A DNA stretch of 64,000 nucleotides from Jackrogersella multiformis. Taxonomy: Eukaryota; Ascomycota; Sordariomycetes; Xylariales; Hypoxylaceae. Location: positions 2,666,001 to 2,730,000 of the forward strand of contig CADCXD010000002.1 in NCBI GenBank assembly GCA_902806575.1, written 5' to 3'. The notes under the pieces were generated by a model. The model had not been told where the DNA came from, did no database searches, and saw only the letters and a list, made by a program, of their open reading frames with translations. Below are positions 12,033 to 23,845 of this stretch, one piece after another; the first letter of the stretch is position 1, and every line of letters begins with the position of its first letter. The translations under genes were made by a program, and so were the position numbers.

Positions 12033-14515
12033 GCTTGAAACTCCTGGCTCTATGCATCAGTTTTAGTTAGGAGGCGAGGACGCAGAAAAAAAGCACCAAA
12101 GGTTTTCAAGGCGACAAGGGTGCAAAAATACAGAAATAGTACAGTTCGCCGCCGCACGTCACAATCCCACGGACGAAACCTTAAGGGGCGTTAGGTTATA
12201 TACCTAAGGTATATTCTAACTAACGACGCCGCAGAACTCAAAACATCGACCGCCCCTAAAGATGCACAACCCCTGATTCGGTATACCAGACGCTCCGACA
12301 CCGCTATTTCCCACGCTGTTGTTCATGCGGTACACACGAAGGAGAGCATTGCAACAAACTCCACCAGAAGGGCGTCACTGGGAAGATATGGTGTATGGGT
12401 TGTAAGTGAGTTAGATACCCAGGTAGGTAGGTGCGTGCACAACAGAGGTCCGATGTTAGATGAGAATAGATGAGCCCCAAACAACTCCCGACTGTCCTTC
12501 GATCAGTTAATTTAGCACTGAGCTGCCCCAATCTGCATCGATGGAACCCCATCTCGTCCTATCAAGAGACAGGAGTTTATTGAGTCTCCTGATAAGCAAA
12601 GGTCGCAATTGGCGACATTGACGCATCTCGATACAGCGGATAAATGTGTAAGGAAATCGAATCCGATTACGCGATTGTTCGACTGGAATACTCATAATTT
12701 AGTCGAAGGTGAGCATCTCGGTCCGACGCACGATGCCACGGACCCTTGTCAGACGCGATGTATGCTAGCCGTAGTTGGTCATCTCTAAGTTGTAAAACAT
12801 CTATTTAGGTATCTGCGCATGTAAGTGTCCATTTCTTCGGTCGATCCGGAACGAAGTCTCGGTGGGAGCTACCTAGCTACCTCGATGGCCCATTGGGCAC
12901 CTGACTTTTTCGTGCTGGTGTTCGGTGTTCGTTCAGGTTCAGGGGCTACAGAGTTTACGTCCTTGCTTCCTTGCGTCCTACTTACGGAGGTGAAAGACGC
13001 GCACAGGGGACGGGGGGCTGCTGATAGGCCAATGGTCGCAGACCGCCTCTCCTTTTTGGGAGAAAAAGGGCCCGCTTTTGGCGGTTAAGGTTAAGGTTGA
13101 TGGATATGTCATCGCTAGGCACTGACAGGCTGACAGGGAAAGATGTAATAGATGACATTAGATGACTGTAATCAATCTTTATTTAGCTAAACTTTATACT
13201 GCTTTTGATGTTTTGGATATTATATGGCGGTTATATAATCAAGTGGATAAAGTGAAATACTGTGTTTTGCACTGAAGCTTAAAACCTTCATAATATAACA
13301 ACTATTAAGCCCATACTACAATACCTACATGTAGGCAGTGTACCTATCTACGTTAGGTATGTTAAGATATATCTTACGCACCTGGTATACTCAATCAAGC
13401 ACCTACCTACCTAGGTAGGTTAGCATACTTTTCTTGATCGAGGGCATTCTCTCCCTGACGTGTTCAGATACGGTCTCGAGTGCATCGACATCGACATATT
13501 ATCGGAGCGCGTATATGGTCCCGCCATCCATTGACTGATGCTACTTCTAAGGCCCCTAAGCCTGCCGTAGATAATCTAGGTGGCATTGGCGTCAACCCCA
13601 TTGTATATCAGGTTCCTTGGGATCACATTTCACACCGTCAGCTACCGCCTCTCATAGCGGGTCAAGAAGCTATAAGTGCCTGGATCATGTCTGCCGCCGC
13701 CTAATAAACCATGACCTTGCCCGTGTTCTAGCCGTTCCGGAGCAGACGGGACGAGTTCCCAGCCCCGAGCACTTACGGATCCGTAAGGGGGGAGGACGTG
13801 GGATGCTTCTGCGATTATTCTTAACGTGAACGTATGTGCACGGGCTGCTGTGGGTGGAAAGCGATTCCACTTCAATGCCGACATCGGCCAACTCCTATCC
13901 GATGTAATCATCCTCAATTTGGTTCATGACGACCATGACGTCTCTGGAAGCAATGCCGAGAGGGGAGAAAATAATGAGTTGTCAAGTATGAAGTGGAATG
14001 ATTCAAAACGGCTAGGGATTAACCTCAGTTCATAGGGTCTTCAATGAGCTCACTCTCGTCGCCATTGCGTGGCTAGAGATTTGGTCCAAAGTCCCCAGTC
14101 GGTGAAGCGGTTGCTCCGAGGAGCCTCCACTGGCGATCGATTCGGATCCGGGCACTATGGCCGCCTGGGAATATGGTACTGAATGTGTTTGGTCCACAAC
14201 ATCAGACAGGCACAAACAGGGCATCGAGCCTAGCGCGTAGAGACACTTCGTTTTATCCTTAGTCAGCAGTGGCCCTAAAATTCAACATTCCTCTTGGCTT
14301 TGTTCTGCTCATTGATGACTTGGGAGGGAAGGGTTATATTATAGGTACTTACAAAGCCACGGACCTGCAAACATCTCGAACATGTACGAGGTTGAAGCCA
14401 TACGGATCTGGTAGCTTTGAGAACATACCTACCTTAGTTAGGTAACCTTGCCGGCACCAAACCATATGTTTTGGGGTCTTCTCGGTGCTGTAGGTAGCAT
14501 CAATTTGAACACTGT
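12033..14515. other. Intergenic region, no intact gene seen
   Basis: 2.5 kb upstream of the transporter start. Overlapping short frames at 12304-12695, 12825-13088 and 13480-14224 lie on both strands and show no domain. An AT-rich stretch (13.13-13.40 kb) and CCTAGG palindromes (13.40-13.42 kb) are present. The right end may include the lost N-terminal half of the hydrolase relic that follows. Confidence 0.5.
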
Positions 14516-14960
14516 TTGTTGGTTTCCACTGAGGATGTGTGGAGGACCCGTGCTCTAAGGCCTGTCTGTGTTTATGAAGGCCACGCAAACTGCACGGTAA
14601 TACCGGCCGCGGTCCATGACCTGATCACCGTCTATCTCCACATCCTCTCTCTCGGGGTGAACCCTAGGAACAACATTTTATCCGGGGACTCGGCCGGGGG
14701 CAACTTGGCCCTCGCGATGCTGCGCTGCCTAGAAGCGTCGTCCTCCCGTCGTCAATTCCTAGACGGGATTACGAGTGATGCCGTAACTCGAGTTGGGATG
14801 TCCTGATCGGGCTGCTGCTCTAGCGGGGTGCCTGTGAGCACTTTCCGGCCCCGCATACTCGTGAGGCGATCCCGTATATCGCCATTGCACCACCCGTTGA
14901 AGGGCTGTTGAAGATGCTCATGACTTCTTCGAAGAAAATGGATAATATCAGCCACTAGAA
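14516..14960 (+). pseudogene. Alpha/beta-hydrolase (lipase/esterase) relic
   Basis: The frame opened at about 14597 reads PAAVHDLITVYLHILSLGV and then ILSGDSAGGNLALAMLR. This is the region around the nucleophile serine (GDSAGG) of the alpha/beta-hydrolase-3 / HSL-like family. Upstream, the expected oxyanion-hole motif (HGGG) is missing. Downstream, the frame closes at about 14806, before the catalytic Asp and His. A few further hydrolase-like residues may continue in another frame to about 14955. I read this as a degraded gene, not a functional enzyme. Confidence 0.6.
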
Positions 14961-16056
14961 GATCAGTGAAGGGTGTTTGAATGTTTATAAAGTTAGCTGA
15001 GGCTTAGGAGACCTGATGCTTATTCATTATGTTATGTCTTTAGATTTCCGTGTTCTTACATATCGTAGTGACCAGCCTGGTGCTTAGTAAGCTAGTAGGA
15101 GGTAAGGATGGAGATTTTTATTTCTGTTTCTGTTCTGAGGTTGTGCTCGATTGGGAATACAGATCAGGTTAAGCTTAAGCTTAAAGTGGTGTGTTACCTA
15201 GATAAGTTAGGTTAAGTTGCACATCTATGGGGTGAAACATCGGCAGATCTAAGTAACCTTACTTAAATAGGTAGTGCATTAGTTTATCGGTAGCTTGATA
15301 CGGTTGACATCATCGCCTGTCTGAGCTGTACATACATACATCATACAGCAAAACCTTGGAATTGGCTGCCTCCCGTATGTAGCAACGCGTCACAGCATTC
15401 ACAACATGGCAAAAATTCACCTTAGTAAAAGATGCATCCAATCGGTTCGGTCACTAGCTCGGTGATACAGGTTAATCCGAGCCGACGAGTGTTCGGTTTA
15501 GACCTCCCCTATTATCAATTGTGTTGATGAGTCGAGCATAATAGCTTCTAATTGGTTCGCTGAGTTGGCAAACCGAGGGACTCATGCATAATCGATCACC
15601 AAGGCGAAAACTTGAAAATCACTTGGAAGTACCTAATAGTATGTCATTAGTGGCCAGGACAAGTTTTAGAAAAATAAAATTCCGTAATCTATGTCTATCT
15701 CTATCTCTAACATCTTCAAATCTTCGCCTTTGTTATTTATTTATTTATTACTTCGCTTTGTCAGGAATTCTTCACAGTCCGTAATGTTTCAGAAGACGCC
15801 GTGATTAGAAGCGCTTATCCAATTGCCCCTTCTCTCTCAGGTACTTACTGCTTAGGTACCTAGGAACTAGTTGACGAGCCCAGCGCTTAGTTTAATACCC
15901 TTTCTAGAGTTAACGCACGACGATCGTTTATCTATCTATTTCACCTTTAAACCTTTTAAACCTACCTTTTTGACATCATTCCTATTCCTCCTATTCCTCT
16001 ACATATTCAATCTATCTGCTGCTAGGCAGGTAATCCCATTTTAACCTTCGGACAAG
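14961..16056. other. Intergenic region, no gene seen
   Basis: About 1.1 kb before the DUF4112 gene. The last 150 bases are pyrimidine-rich, with CCTTTTAAACC repeats and CTATTCCTCCTATTCCTC, as expected of a fungal promoter and 5' leader. The short frame at 15584-15784 has no support. Confidence 0.5.
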
Positions 16057-17026
16057 ATGGCGGCAATCATCGCGAAGAAGATCCTGAAGGAGACGGCGGG
16101 TAACAAATTTGGAGTAGCTGTACGTAACATGTCCATCCTTCTTTTAGCGTTACCCACTCCACACGATGCACATAAGCCAAGCTTCATGACGAACCTCTTA
16201 ATCGCTGACAAGACGTGGATTAAAGGATCCATACTTCGAGCAAGTCCCCGCGACGAGGCTGGACGGCAGACCATCAAAGACGAAATTTAAGAAAGTCCGC
16301 AAGGCTTTGCCGCCTGGTCTCTCCGAGCACGACGCCAATGTCTTGACCAAGGTGAAGAGAAGGGCGTACAGGCTGGATATGAGCCTTGGTAGCTTCATGG
16401 GAATGAAGTTAGGCTGGGGCAGCCTCATCGGCATCGTCCCGTTGTGAGTAAACCCCATCTGCCTCAGGTCGTGTCTGCGTGCTAATGGGTGTAAAATCGG
16501 CAGCGCTGGTGATATCGTGGACGCACTCCTTTCGATGATGGTCGTTCGCACCGCTAAGCAAGTCGAGGGAGGGCTCCCGACCAACGTGTGGGTGGGGATG
16601 TACATAATGGTACTCATAGATTTCATCGCCGGGCTGATCCCGTTCGTCGGGGACATCGCCGACACGTTGATCCTCGCCAACACGCGCAACGCGGTGGCAT
16701 TGGAGGACTACCTGCGAAAGAAGGGCAAGAAGAACCTCCGCGCTAGCCACCTACCGGTGCCGGACGTCGACCCCAGCGACCCGGCCGAGTTCGATCGGTT
16801 CAATGCTGCTCAGTCACAAGAGCACGCGTCGCCCGGAGCTGCGCGTCAGTTTGAGACATCGGACTACCCTCCGCAGGAGAGCGGCGTCGCACCCGGAAGG
16901 TCTCAGCCGTCGCAGCCCGCCCAAGCAAGGGTTCATGACGATCGACAAGGCGGCGGTGGTAGAGGTTTCTTCGGCCTGGGCAGCCAGAGATCTCGCCCGG
17001 CTGATGTCGAGATGGGGCCCCGCTAA
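16057..17026 (+). CDS. DUF4112 domain protein
   Basis: Membrane-associated protein of unknown function, conserved in ascomycetes. Exons are 16057-16119, 16226-16443 and 16504-17026, giving 267 aa. The first acceptor (TTAAAG) follows a CTGAC branch point by the right distance and restores DPYFEQVPATRLDG; the second intron ends CGGCAG. The body reads KALPPGLSEHDANVLTKVKRRAYRLD, followed by two hydrophobic segments (around GWGSLIGIVPFAGDIVDAL and MVLIDFIAGLIPFVGDIADTL). These carry the paired PFxGDIxDxL motif typical of DUF4112. The C-terminal third is Pro/Gln/Gly-rich and probably disordered. The role is unknown; no neighbour gives a hint. Confidence 0.85.
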
Positions 17027-18709
17027 GAATTGCCCACTGTGGGACTACTTACGAGATACCTAATACCGTGTGGAGTGCTTGGATGGGCTGTTACGTGCTA
17101 TGGTGTCATATGTTTTGGCTGCTTTGGGAGCATCCCGTGGTATTGCGGATTGAAATTGGTTGGTTGGTTTGCTTGTCTTGTTAGTCGTTTCGAGTGTTTC
17201 GGAACGCAACTAGTTTGATAGAATTCACCACGCCCGGAAAGCATAGCGCGTTTAGGCGCAATGGCAAACAGAGACAATGGATTGATTAGTGATACCAAGA
17301 TACCAGACAAAATATAACGAAATAATGGAGAGGTCGTATTCAGTAACATAATGGTAGTGAGGATTACTCTTGATTTAATTTATCGGGATTATTGATAAGA
17401 ACATGAGCTCTTGTCACCCCGGTTCATGATGAACTGTGATACAATGCAGAATATGTTTAAGCCAGCCGTGGACATACTTGCCAACTTCTTTTCCAATCTT
17501 CTCGCGAATGTTGTCCTTGACTTTCGAAAGTTATTGTGTACAGCTAGCTTATCTTGGATCTTCGCAAGACTCTGTTGGAATCTAGTCGTCAACTCACCTC
17601 GGTTAACAACAACAACATCAGTATCTTAACGTCACATGTTTGACTGCATATTCAGATGTTGCTGAATATCGTTCATAGCTGCTCGCAGATTAATGATAAC
17701 TCCGAAGCTATGGTTGGAGCTACTAGTAAGATAAGGGGGTATTCGACTCATAAGAGTATCACGTGTTATCACCAGGGGAACATTTTATACATTTTAGCTT
17801 GTACTGGGTGGCTGCCTTACGGCCTAGGAAAACACCGGCTGTTTGTACAGTACTATGTAAGTAGTATCTGTATTACGTGCCTCGTACTCCGAGGACGCCA
17901 CCCGACAAAGGCCGATATTAGGCCCGGGATTGAACCGCCGCGGGAGTCGATGATGACTCGCAGGACGTATAATCCTTACCTGATCTTGAATCAGCTTCGC
18001 TGCTTCGAAACTAGGGATTCAGACCATACCCCTTTTGGCCTTTTTGTTTATCTGATGTTTGTGATCTGATAATTCTACGAACTGTAGTTGGTGCCGATAT
18101 CCCTTGTGCTCCGGATGTTCCCTGTAGTGTATGTACATATGTGAGACCTGAAAGTCAGGGCTGGCTTGGCAGGCAAGGACCGAGCTGGTCGAGCCTTCTG
18201 CATTCTCTGCAAGAATTAACTCCCGAGTCTGGAAAGAACTGTAAGGAACAGCTGGGGCTGGCTGCAGGCTGGCCGCTGGCTGGGTGATTTTCATTAAAGT
18301 CTATCCAATGTCTGTGCGTGAATGGCAGGTACTTTGGGTAGAGTGGTATTTAGGTGGGTATGTGGGTACATTTTTGTAGCTACTTAGGTACTAAACCGTA
18401 CTTAAACCCCTGTCAAACGCGTGAAAAGGGTGGCGGGGGTTTTAATCGCGCTTTAAGTCGCGTCTTGTACTAAGTGATCCGTGCACGTGACTTGGCGAAA
18501 AACACCTTTTAAAAGATCTTGGATCCGACCCATTCTAAACACGCTTTTTTTTGTTCCTGCATCTCATCAATCACGAAAACTTTCTGCACGACTTGCAATT
18601 GTTCAATTGATTCAGTGATCATTATAATCTATCAATTGTCAATCCCTTTATCCAATCATCCAATCTTACAATTGCAATTCCTTTTTTATCTATCTAACCT
18701 TACTTCACA
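17027..18709. other. Intergenic region; RNR2 promoter at the right end
   Basis: 1.7 kb without a convincing gene. Opposing frames at 17389-17629, 17656-18069 and 18019-18294 have no domain. A weak 5S-rRNA-like segment sits at about 17795-17850. The final 300 bases hold an MluI cell-cycle box and a pyrimidine-rich leader for the ribonucleotide reductase gene. Confidence 0.55.
18417..18422 (+). promoter_or_regulatory. MluI cell-cycle box (ACGCGT) upstream of RNR2
   Basis: An ACGCGT hexamer 288 bases before the RNR2 start codon. In fungi this site binds MBF-type (Mbp1/Swi6, Cdc10) factors that switch on S-phase genes, including ribonucleotide reductase. A GC-rich ATCGCGC lies about 30 bases downstream. 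Confidence 0.5.
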
Positions 18710-20095
18710 ATGGCTACTGATCTTACTCCCTCCAAGAAGGTATGTGATCCCGTACTCCTTTTAACGTTTTTCGTCCACGTCATATATGTAAATAAATACT
18801 AACGTGGCAATCCATATAGGCTGCTTCCGCCTTCGAGTCTATGCAGATGGAGTCTCCAGTCAAGAAGCTCAACTTCGGCAAGGAGAACGCTCCCCTCGAC
18901 GCTAGCGTTGATGTTATCGCCGACGAGATCGAGTCACAGAAGCCGGCTACCAAGGAGGTAGAGAAGGTGGCTGTCGCCCCTACTATCAGACCCGAAGAGG
19001 CCGACGAGCCCATCCTTCAAGAGAATCCTCAGCGATTTGTTCTCTTCCCCATCAAGTACCATGAGGTAAGTAACGCGTCTCGGACGCGTAAAGTGATTTT
19101 GACGCGGCATACGCTAACCCATATACGCAACACAGATCTGGCAGATGTACAAGAAACACGAAGCGTCCTTCTGGACTGCCGAGGAGATTGACCTATCCAA
19201 GGATCTGCACGATTGGAACAACCGACTAAACGAAGATGAGAAGTTCTTCGTCTCCCACATCCTCGCCTTCTTCGCCGCGTCCGACGGAATTGTCAACGAG
19301 AACCTTGTCGAGCGATTTAGCGGTGAGGTCCAGATCCCTGAGGCCCGATGCTTCTACGGTTTCCAGATCATGATGGAGAACATTCACTCAGAGACCTACT
19401 CTCTCCTCATTGACACCTACATCAAGGAGCCTGCCCAGAAGACTCATCTCTTCAACGCCGTTGACACCATCCCTTGTATCCGCAAGAAGGCCGACTGGGC
19501 CCTCCATTGGATCTCCGACAAGAAGTCCACCTTTGCCCAGCGTCTGATTGCCTTCGCCGCCGTCGAGGGTATCTTCTTCAGCGGTGCCTTCGCCTCTATC
19601 TTCTGGCTCAAGAAGCGTGGCCTGATGCCCGGCCTCACTTTCTCCAACGAGCTCATCTCTCGTGATGAGGGTCTACACACCGATTTCGCCTGCTTGCTGT
19701 TCTCGCATCTCAAGAACCGCCCTGGAAAGGAGGTCGTCCACAAGATCATCACCGACGCTGTCACCATTGAGCAGGAGTTCCTGACTGAGGCGCTACCCTG
19801 CGCTCTACTAGGCATGAACGCCAACCTGATGAAGCAGTACATCGAATTCGTCGCCGACCGTCTACTGGTGGCCCTCGGTAACGAGAAGGTCTACCGATCC
19901 AGCAACCCCTTCGACTTCATGGAGAACATCTCCCTAGGCGGCAAGACCAACTTCTTCGAGAAGCGTGTCGGTGACTACCAGAAGGCCGGCGTCATGGCTA
20001 GCACCAAGAAGAACGCGTCCAACGACGACGTCACAACGACGGCGGACGGTCAGGGCGAGAACGGTGGCGACTTCGCTTTCGACGAGGACTTTTAA
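18710..20095 (+). CDS. rnr2: Ribonucleoside-diphosphate reductase small subunit
   Basis: R2 subunit of class Ia ribonucleotide reductase. It carries the diiron-tyrosyl radical that lets the R1 subunit reduce NDPs to dNDPs in the cytosol. Exons are 18710-18739, 18820-19065 and 19136-20095, giving 411 aa. Both introns have strong ACTAAC/GCTAAC branch points. The Fe ligands and radical site are intact: Asp in TAEEIDLSKD, Glu/His/radical Tyr in ENIHSETYSLL, Glu in VEGIFFSG, and Glu/His in SRDEGLHTDF. The C-terminus ends FAFDEDF, the acidic tail that docks on R1. The length fits the family (about 400). Regulation by S-phase factors is suggested by one ACGCGT box upstream and two more in intron 2. 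Confidence 0.97.
19073..19089 (+). promoter_or_regulatory. Two ACGCGT boxes inside RNR2 intron 2
   Basis: ACGCGT occurs at 19073-19078 and again at 19084-19089 inside a 70-nt intron. Two copies of an S-phase control hexamer in so short an intron of an S-phase gene are unlikely to be pure chance. No function has been shown. Confidence 0.4.
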
Positions 20096-21036
20096 GTTTG
20101 CTCGCTGGCATCGTTGAATAAAACCATTTCCCTTGCCTGTTCTCGATACCCCCTTCTCCTCAGTCCAGTCCGTTGTACGCGTGTATGATATTCGCCTGCT
20201 CCTCCATACCCACCGTTCCCGCTAGAGTTTAGAGGACCTATATAATGTCATCCCATAGAAACGGCGAGCAATTGCGGCGGCGCGCGGTTGGATCCAACAG
20301 CTATTGTGCGCTCTCCACCTACTTGATACGAGATGGACCGCCTGTTGGATTCCACCTTTTCCTTTTTTTCTTCTCGTTTGTCATCACATAATGAACACAA
20401 GGTCACAATAAGGCGTTTGGGCGTCGAGGCTCGCGGTTGCTTTTCGGTCTCCATTCTACTGATAATGCAATGCAAAAGACGGCCCGCAAAGGGAGGAACG
20501 AAACAGATCAACCACACTAGCTGCTGGTGATCAAGAAACCTGATGATGAGCAGGACGGGGAGGATCGATATGACTGACGTATGGAACGCGGATGGATGGA
20601 CAGATGTAGTATCCGAAGGAACCGCTGGTGATTTAATGCAATCACGATCAAGATAACCTAGTGTGTTCTATGTGACTTAACTTAATGCTACGTGTTCGGG
20701 ATTCGTGGGTTGGTGTTCGTGACTATTTCTATTGTCTTGGAGTTGTGCGTATAACACGTCGGGCTTCCTCTGGTCTATTGCGATATACGTAAGATGCCTA
20801 AGGCAGGTATTTGCCCTCCATAATGACCTGAAGGGAACGATAATTCAGGAAAATGTAATGTGATGAAGAATTGTCATATTTCTAGTTCTCAACCTCAAAT
20901 CTCAAACTCGGATGTATCTCATCTCATCATATCACATTATCCAACCCCTTTCTTTTCATTATTTTCCTCTCTTAATTCCGTTCCCTTCCTACCTATCCTT
21001 TTATTCACATCTCATCTTATCCTATCTCACATCCCC
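20096..21036. other. Intergenic region between convergent RNR2 and SRP9-21
   Basis: 940 bases containing the two 3' UTRs. Short frames at 20248-20530 on opposite strands mirror each other and have no support. The right end is pyrimidine-rich on the plus strand. Confidence 0.55.
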
Positions 21037-21672
21037 TCATTTCTTCCCCTTCTTCTTCTTGCCCTTCCCGCCTCCTCCACCCGCACCCGCGCTTCCTCCC
21101 TGCTGCTGCTGCTGCTGCTGTCCCTGCCCCTGCGCCGCTGCTCCCTTCCCACCCGCACCCGCACCCCCGGTTACCGGCGCGACCTCCTCCGGCGCATCAG
21201 CCATAACCGCGTCCTCGCCCTCGCCCTCGCCCTCGCCCTCGGGCACGGCCACGCCGGCCATGCGCGCGCCGAGCGGCGAGCCCAGGCTCAGCACCAGCCG
21301 CGCCACCTCGGCGGCCTTGGTGGTGCGGTACTTGAGGCACGCGCCCGACACCGGGTCGTACGTCTTGAGGGTTAGGGAGCCGCGGGGCGCTTGTGCTGTT
21401 GCTGCTGCTGTTATCGAAGTTTGAGGTTGGGAAGTGTTGGTGGTGGTGGTGATGGTAGACGGCTTCGCACGCCGGGGCTTGGGTTTCGCGATGTGGTATT
21501 TGGTCGTGATGCGTGTCTGCTCGGGTTAGCTTGGGTGTAGGGCTGGGTTTGTGGGTGGGTGGGTAGGTAGGTAGGTATGTAGGTATAGAAATGAGCATAC
21601 AGTGCTAGGCCGCGCCTCGATGAGCAGAGACGACTGGCGCAGCCACTCCTGGCTCGTGGCATAGTACGGCAT
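21037..21672 (-). CDS. Signal recognition particle subunit SRP9/SRP21
   Basis: Alu-domain protein of the signal recognition particle, which pauses translation while ribosomes are delivered to the ER. Exon 1 is 21601-21672, the intron 21517-21600 (branch GCTAAC), and exon 2 21037-21516, giving 183 aa. The N-terminus MPYYATSQEWLRQSSLLIEA and then TRITTKYHI match the SRP9 fold's first strands and helix. The second half of the domain is LTLKTYDPVSGACLKYRT and KAAEVARLVLSLG. It is followed by a low-complexity tail with (EG)4E, polyQ, poly-Gly and a final KGKKKKGKK. The basic tail resembles fungal Srp21 and may contact RNA. The CTG/CAG and GAGGGC repeat tracts in the gene are probably length-variable. 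Confidence 0.85.
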
Positions 21673-22550
21673 CTCGAATACCTAGACAACGTGTCTGAGT
21701 CTTGTTTATGGCAAAATAATATCCACGAAGACCGACGGGTGTCCACGGCAATAGGACCTGCGTGTGTCGAAGAGGCCGTGTAGTCGGTAGTCGAACTTCT
21801 CTCCTATCTATCTTCTTATTGTTCTTTCTTATGGTTCTCTCTTATTATTACTTAACCTTCTTCCAGAGTTTCGCACGTGTTATGGCGTCGGTACGCTAAG
21901 GGTGAAGGCTAAGTTCGTGATCTGTTATATCGCCTCGTAGATAATAGATAGATAGTGTCGTTGGTCATTGAATTTTGGCGCTTTTTCGCTGTCCAGTGGC
22001 GGGCCGAGATTTGCTGGTTTTCCGTGGGCGGCGTGGGTAGTTGTAGTGGGGTCCGAACAGGGGTTAGGAGCTGCTTTTGCAAGGATCGCGGGGTAGCTAG
22101 GTAGCTCCAGCCTCATGCGAAGGTCGAGGCGGATAATTGCATACCTACCTTAGGTACCTATGTACCTAGGTTTATAGATATACGTATCACTTATTGAAGT
22201 TTATTACCTAAAGACAGCTTATAACAATTCCAACACTTAATCATTGTCCATGCCGTAAAACAAACATCTATTATACTCTCTCATAGCTACCTAGGTATCA
22301 AGAGACCAAGACTACCCAGGTAGTTATCCTACGACGCATCATTTCTTACTTATATAGCAATGCCTCAATAAAACGAAGCCCTTTTAGACGCCGTCAAATG
22401 CAAATAGGGGTATCTTCCGTAGTCAACCGCAACCCTCCTCCTTTCTCCCCTCCTAATAGACGTGGTGGACTCGATGCCAACCGTCCGCTGAAGACGACGA
22501 TGATTCTATGGAATCGCTTCCCAGAGGTCATCGCCGTCCTCAAGTGCCTC
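21673..22550. other. Intergenic region, no gene seen
   Basis: About 880 bases. It holds the SRP9-21 promoter, CCTAGG palindromes (22.14-22.17 and 22.29 kb), and the 3' flank of the WD40 gene. The short frame at 21925-22116 is unsupported. Confidence 0.55.
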
Positions 22551-23845
22551 CTAGGCATGCGGATCCGGCATCCAGAACACCAGCTCTTGGTCGGCCGACG
22601 CGAAGAAGTTGAACCGGGGGTTGATGGCGACTACGGCCGCCGGCCTCTCGTCCTCGATCACGTGAAGCGGCTCCAGGATCTTCTCCGACGGGTTGCCCAG
22701 CGTGTCCCATACCATAACGCCCTTCTTTGTACCGCCGATGACGTATCTCCCGTCTTGCGTGAAACAACAGTCGCCGCTGCTCTCGACGTGGGCGCCGTTT
22801 GATCCGCCCCCGTTCGACGTGTATTCTTCCCCAGGCGCCAGTCTGTCGGTTCCGCTCTCGGATTTGTGTAGGAACGCCTTGAGGCTGCCGTTGAACGAAT
22901 CTAGGAGGAAATGGCCCTCGCCCTTCGTACCCAATAGGATGGAGCGTCCGTCGTTCGCAAACTCCAGCTTAGTCCAGCCCTGCATGGTGTTGCTGGCGTA
23001 CACCGAGGAGCACGCTTGCACGATGTCGAACTGTGCGAAAGGTGCCTTGTCGAAGTTTCGATGGTCGTAGAGCAAGACCGTACCGCTGCTAGGCGATCCT
23101 ACCGCGAAGACCTGTCCGCTCGGGTCCCAAGCCGCAAGGTGCGGCGTGTTCAGGTAGAGAGCGCCGGTCTCATTCTTAGTGCCGGCGTTCCATAAACGTA
23201 TCGTGTTATCCTTGCTGCAAGAGATGAAATCATCGTGGCCGGGGTGCATTGCCAAACACGTAACCGCAGCTTGATGGCCTTCGAAATATCGTAAGAACGT
23301 ATTGTCATGGGTCGTCAAATATCGGATCGCATCTACATGAGCCATGAAGTAAGCAATTGTCACCCAATTGGGCGAAGCTTTCGGTAGTTCGAACCATTTT
23401 GTTTTGTACTCGCGTAGATGATGCTCGAGCTGTTATGCGTGAACCTCGCGAGCTTGGCTCCGTATTTTTTGCTGAGAAGCTGCTTGTCGCGTTTGCCCTC
23501 CCGTACTTTGTATATCTGGATGGTCTCGTCGCTCTCGGACGTCATCAAGAGCTCGCCTGGGTCATCGTAATCGAGGCTAAGAATGTATGGCTGTGATCGT
23601 GCATCCTTGGCGTCGTCGCGTTTAAACAGCTATAATTTGTATGAGAAATCATTACCAGATCCTACGGGCACCCTGGTGAGAGAATATACCTTTGTAGGCC
23701 GGTAGTTGGCGATAACTTCTGTGGTAGTTAAGGTGCTAGGCACATTGCTGGCTAGAGTACGGGTGATGTTCAGCGACGTGGATGGAGTGCCATTAGTAGG
23801 CGACGAGGGTTCGGGAACATCGAGATCCATTGGCGTCGAAGCCAT
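22551..23845 (-). CDS. swd2: WD40 protein Swd2 (COMPASS / CPF subunit)
   Basis: WDR82-family beta-propeller. In yeast it serves the Set1/COMPASS H3K4 methyltransferase and the cleavage-polyadenylation factor. Exons are 23690-23845, 23395-23629 and 22551-23332; the introns are 60 and 62 nt; the product is 390 aa. A 45-residue Ser/Thr/Pro-rich N-terminus precedes the propeller. Blades are visible as LLMTSESDETIQIYKV, IRYLTTHDNTFLRYFEGHQ, VTCLAMHPGHDDFISCSKD with NTIRLWN, and GRYVIGGTKKGVMVWD. The RYFEGH and CSKDNTIRLWN blocks match the Swd2/WDR82 family closely. Joining exons 2 and 3 restores KQNDAIRYL, which supports the model. The protein should be nuclear. Confidence 0.88.

Noticed and set aside
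13480..14224. Several 60-90 codon frames on both strands
   Set aside because: They overlap each other, lack domains and have no plausible splice connections.
17389..17629. Opposed open frames with a Lys-rich minus-strand reading
   Set aside because: The coherent stretch needs a frameshift, has no start codon and matches no family I know.
17795..17850. 5S rRNA-like segment (TTAG..TACTGGGTGG..GG-AA..CCGG-TGTTTGTAC)
   Set aside because: It resembles the 3' half of fungal 5S rRNA, but no matching 5' half or terminal stem was found upstream. At best a decayed fragment.
17900..17990. tRNA-like T-loop on the minus strand (GGTTCAATCC)
   Set aside because: The T-stem pairs only three bases and no anticodon or acceptor stem fits.
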